From contig NZ_CP032416.1 in NCBI RefSeq assembly GCF_003600355.1, forward strand, positions 454,183 to 518,182: a DNA stretch of 64,000 nt, written 5' to 3'. The notes beneath the pieces were generated by a model. That model made no database searches and was not told where the DNA came from. It saw only the letters and a program-made list of their open reading frames with translations. Positions 62,469 through 64,000 of this stretch are shown piece by piece. The DNA is from Clostridium fermenticellae. Its GTDB lineage: Bacteria > Bacillota > Clostridia > Clostridiales > Clostridiaceae. How positions within the stretch are numbered: the first letter of the stretch is position 1; every line of letters begins with the position of its first letter. The translations under genes were made by a program, and so were the position numbers.

Positions 62469-64000
62469 CCATTTTTCATATAAACTATCTAGCTTAGATT
62501 GCTTTTCAATCAACATCTTGTTTATGGTTTCACTTTTTTGAGGATCTGAATAAATATCCTCCCTGCACAAATCATCTTGAAGCTTTAATATTAAATTTTC
62601 AATATTTGATATACTGTCTTCTAGATTTTGGATCTTTAATTTCTGTTCTTTTTCTAATTTCTTGATTTCCCTTTTTTTCTTCTTTTCATTGTTTATCTGA
62701 GTTTTAGTTTTCTCTGATAATTCGCTATTATCCTTTTTGAATCTTAATGGATTCTCCTTTTTTTCGATATAATAACTATAATTACCCAAATATTCGTTAG
62801 CACCATTTTCAGTAAGTTCGTATATCTTATTGATGACTTTGTTTAAAAAATATCTATCATGTGATATGACAAGTACAGTTCCATCATAATTGAATAAAGC
62901 ATCTTCTAAAGCCTCTCTTGACATTATATCTAAATGATTTGTCGGTTCATCAAGTAAAAGAAAATTTGATTTTGAAAGCATTAATTTTAGTAGATTTATT
63001 CGACATTTTTCGCCTCCACTCAGATCCGACACTTTTTTTAATATGTCATCATTTTGGAATAGAAAAGCAGCAAGATAACTTCGTATTTCGGTTGTAGTTA
63101 ATTCGGGAAAATCATCCCAAACCTCATCTAGCACAGTTTTGTTTAAATTAAGATTTGATTGTTCCTGATCATAGTATCCTATAAATACATTTTTACCAAT
63201 AGAACAAGTTCCAGAATCTGCTTTTAGTTTATCCATTATTATTTTAAATAAAGTAGTTTTTCCTCGCCCATTTTCGCCTATGATAGCTGTTCTTTCTCCT
63301 CTTTTAATATCTAGATCTAAATTTTGAAATAAGACTTTGTTAAATTTTTTACTTAAGTTTTCGATATGCAGAACATCATTTCCACTTTTAATTTGTGTTT
63401 CAAATATTATATGATCAATTTTTTGTTCTTTGTCAGGTTGTTCTATTCTTTCAATTTTGTCTAATGCTTTCTGTCTGCTTTCAGCAGCTTTTATACTTTT
63501 TTCTCTGTTAAAAGATTTGAATCTTTTGATTATTTCCTCTTGCCTTTTGATCTCAGTTTGCTGTAGATTATAAGCTTTTAATTGTGTATCATAATTTTTT
63601 TTCTTTAAATCAATATATTGAGTATAATTACCATTATATGAATTTATATGACCATTTATTAATTCCAGTGTTTTAGAAGTTATAGCATCTAAGAAATATC
63701 TATCGTGGGATATTATTAAAACTGTGCCTTTGTACATTTTCAGGTAATCCTCGAGCCACTCTATAGCATCTAGATCAAGATGATTTGTAGGTTCATCTAA
63801 TAATAAGATTTGTGGTTTCACTAGAAGCAGTTTACAAAGAGCAATTCTGGTTTTTTGACCACCACTTAATATACTTATATTTTTATCATAGTCATCCTGA
63901 TTAAATCCAAGTCCGCTCAAAACTTTTCCTATTTCAGCTTTATATGTGTATCCACCTTTATTATTATATATTTCAGTATATGTAGTATAATCTTTAATTG
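62454..64000 (-). CDS. ABC-F family ATP-binding protein (partial, runs off the right edge)
   Basis: This soluble tandem-ATPase protein belongs to the ABC-F group (ribosome-associated translation factors and antibiotic-resistance ribosome-protection proteins). The reading frame stays open to base 64000, so the true start and first Walker A lie outside. Present are the first signature LSGGQKTRIAL and Walker B ILLLDEPTNHLDLDAIEW, the inter-domain linker rich in Lys/Glu, then second Walker A GENGRGKTT. The second signature LSGGEKCRINL, Walker B LLLDEPTNHLD and a C-terminal coiled coil follow. The long coiled-coil tail resembles YdiF/Uup-type members more than dedicated resistance factors. Confidence 0.93.
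   Translation of the reverse strand, partial: IKDYTTYTEIYNNKGGYTYKAEIGKVLSGLGFNQDDYDKNISILSGGQKTRIALCKLLLVKPQILLLDEPTNHLDLDAIEWLEDYLKMYKGTVLIISHDRYFLDAITSKTLELINGHINSYNGNYTQYIDLKKKNYDTQLKAYNLQQTEIKRQEEIIKRFKSFNREKSIKAAESRQKALDKIERIEQPDKEQKIDHIIFETQIKSGNDVLHIENLSKKFNKVLFQNLDLDIKRGERTAIIGENGRGKTTLFKIIMDKLKADSGTCSIGKNVFIGYYDQEQSNLNLNKTVLDEVWDDFPELTTTEIRSYLAAFLFQNDDILKKVSDLSGGEKCRINLLKLMLSKSNFLLLDEPTNHLDIMSREALEDALFNYDGTVLVISHDRYFLNKVINKIYELTENGANEYLGNYSYYIEKKENPLRFKKDNSELSEKTKTQINNEKKKKREIKKLEKEQKLKIQNLEDSISNIENLILKLQDDLCREDIYSDPQKSETINKMLIEKQSKLDSLYEKWEKLM

Noticed and set aside
1-64000. CRISPR arrays, rRNA and tRNA genes
   Set aside because: No regularly spaced short direct repeats and no tRNA or rRNA signature sequences were noticed on either strand; a formal scan was not possible.

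Overview
The window is AT-rich chromosomal DNA of a low-GC anaerobic Firmicute, almost certainly Clostridium sensu stricto or a close relative. The core genes use AGA for nearly every arginine and have strong purine-rich ribosome binding sites. They include reverse rubrerythrin, rubredoxin, hemerythrin, pyruvate carboxylase, TsaD and a LytST/CstA pyruvate module. I do not name a species.

Layout. (1) 1-9.3 kb is a type I restriction-modification locus: hsdM, hsdS, a tyrosine recombinase, a silent 5' half hsdS, an inverted silent 3' half hsdS, and hsdR. A truncated DUF262 gene and a GIY-YIG/DUF4357 nuclease follow. Codon use here (CGT, CTG, GGC common) differs from the rest of the window, so it looks imported. 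Four copies of a 13-bp core (AAACAAGAATTTA) bracket both C-terminal specificity cassettes, which marks a phase-variable, invertible specificity system. (2) 9.3-14.6 kb is a gene graveyard: truncated ISLre2 transposase, acetyltransferase, SGNH hydrolase, FMN reductase and arginase-family fragments, mixed with an intact TetR/MBL-fold pair and a flavodoxin-fold protein. (3) 14.6-21.3 kb is an accessory block of three GNAT acetyltransferases, two TetR regulators, a CrtC/AttH-like protein, an MFS exporter and a TauE exporter, with a 150-bp direct repeat. (4) 21.5-22.6 kb holds a bacterial major royal jelly/yellow-family gene. (5) 22.9-24.4 kb is an IS4-type insertion sequence. (6) 24.5-27.3 kb has very small ORFs, a papain-like protease without signal peptide, DUF2164, and two phage-like genes including a holin-like protein.

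(7) 27.4-32 kb carries LysR with a divergent ProX-type deacylase, an O6-alkylguanine repair protein, an amino-acid permease under a tandem glycine riboswitch, and an OhrR-type MarR. (8) 32.4-38.8 kb encodes a HelD-like helicase and a heterodimeric ABC exporter with one degenerate ATP site. (9) 39-44.3 kb has a thioesterase, reverse rubrerythrin and rubredoxin, two membrane proteins, an OmpR-type two-component system and a small carbonic-anhydrase-like protein. (10) 44.4-52.6 kb has an Ldh2-type dehydrogenase, a frameshifted KimA-like transporter, tsaD and pyruvate carboxylase. (11) 52.7-64 kb has an M20 amidohydrolase, an M16C protease, CstA divergent from LytST, hemerythrin, a thiamine-binding protein and an ABC-F ATPase that runs off the right edge.

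A family of palindromic intergenic elements with TATAGG...-type ends recurs in the core part (full copy 38843-39104, partial or related copies near 24.86, 25.9, 31.5, 44.4 and 57.0 kb). No rRNA, tRNA or CRISPR array was recognised. The most system-like find is the four-site HsdS inversion locus. The royal-jelly-family protein, the palindromic repeat family and the tiny-ORF/papain-protease neighbourhood come next.
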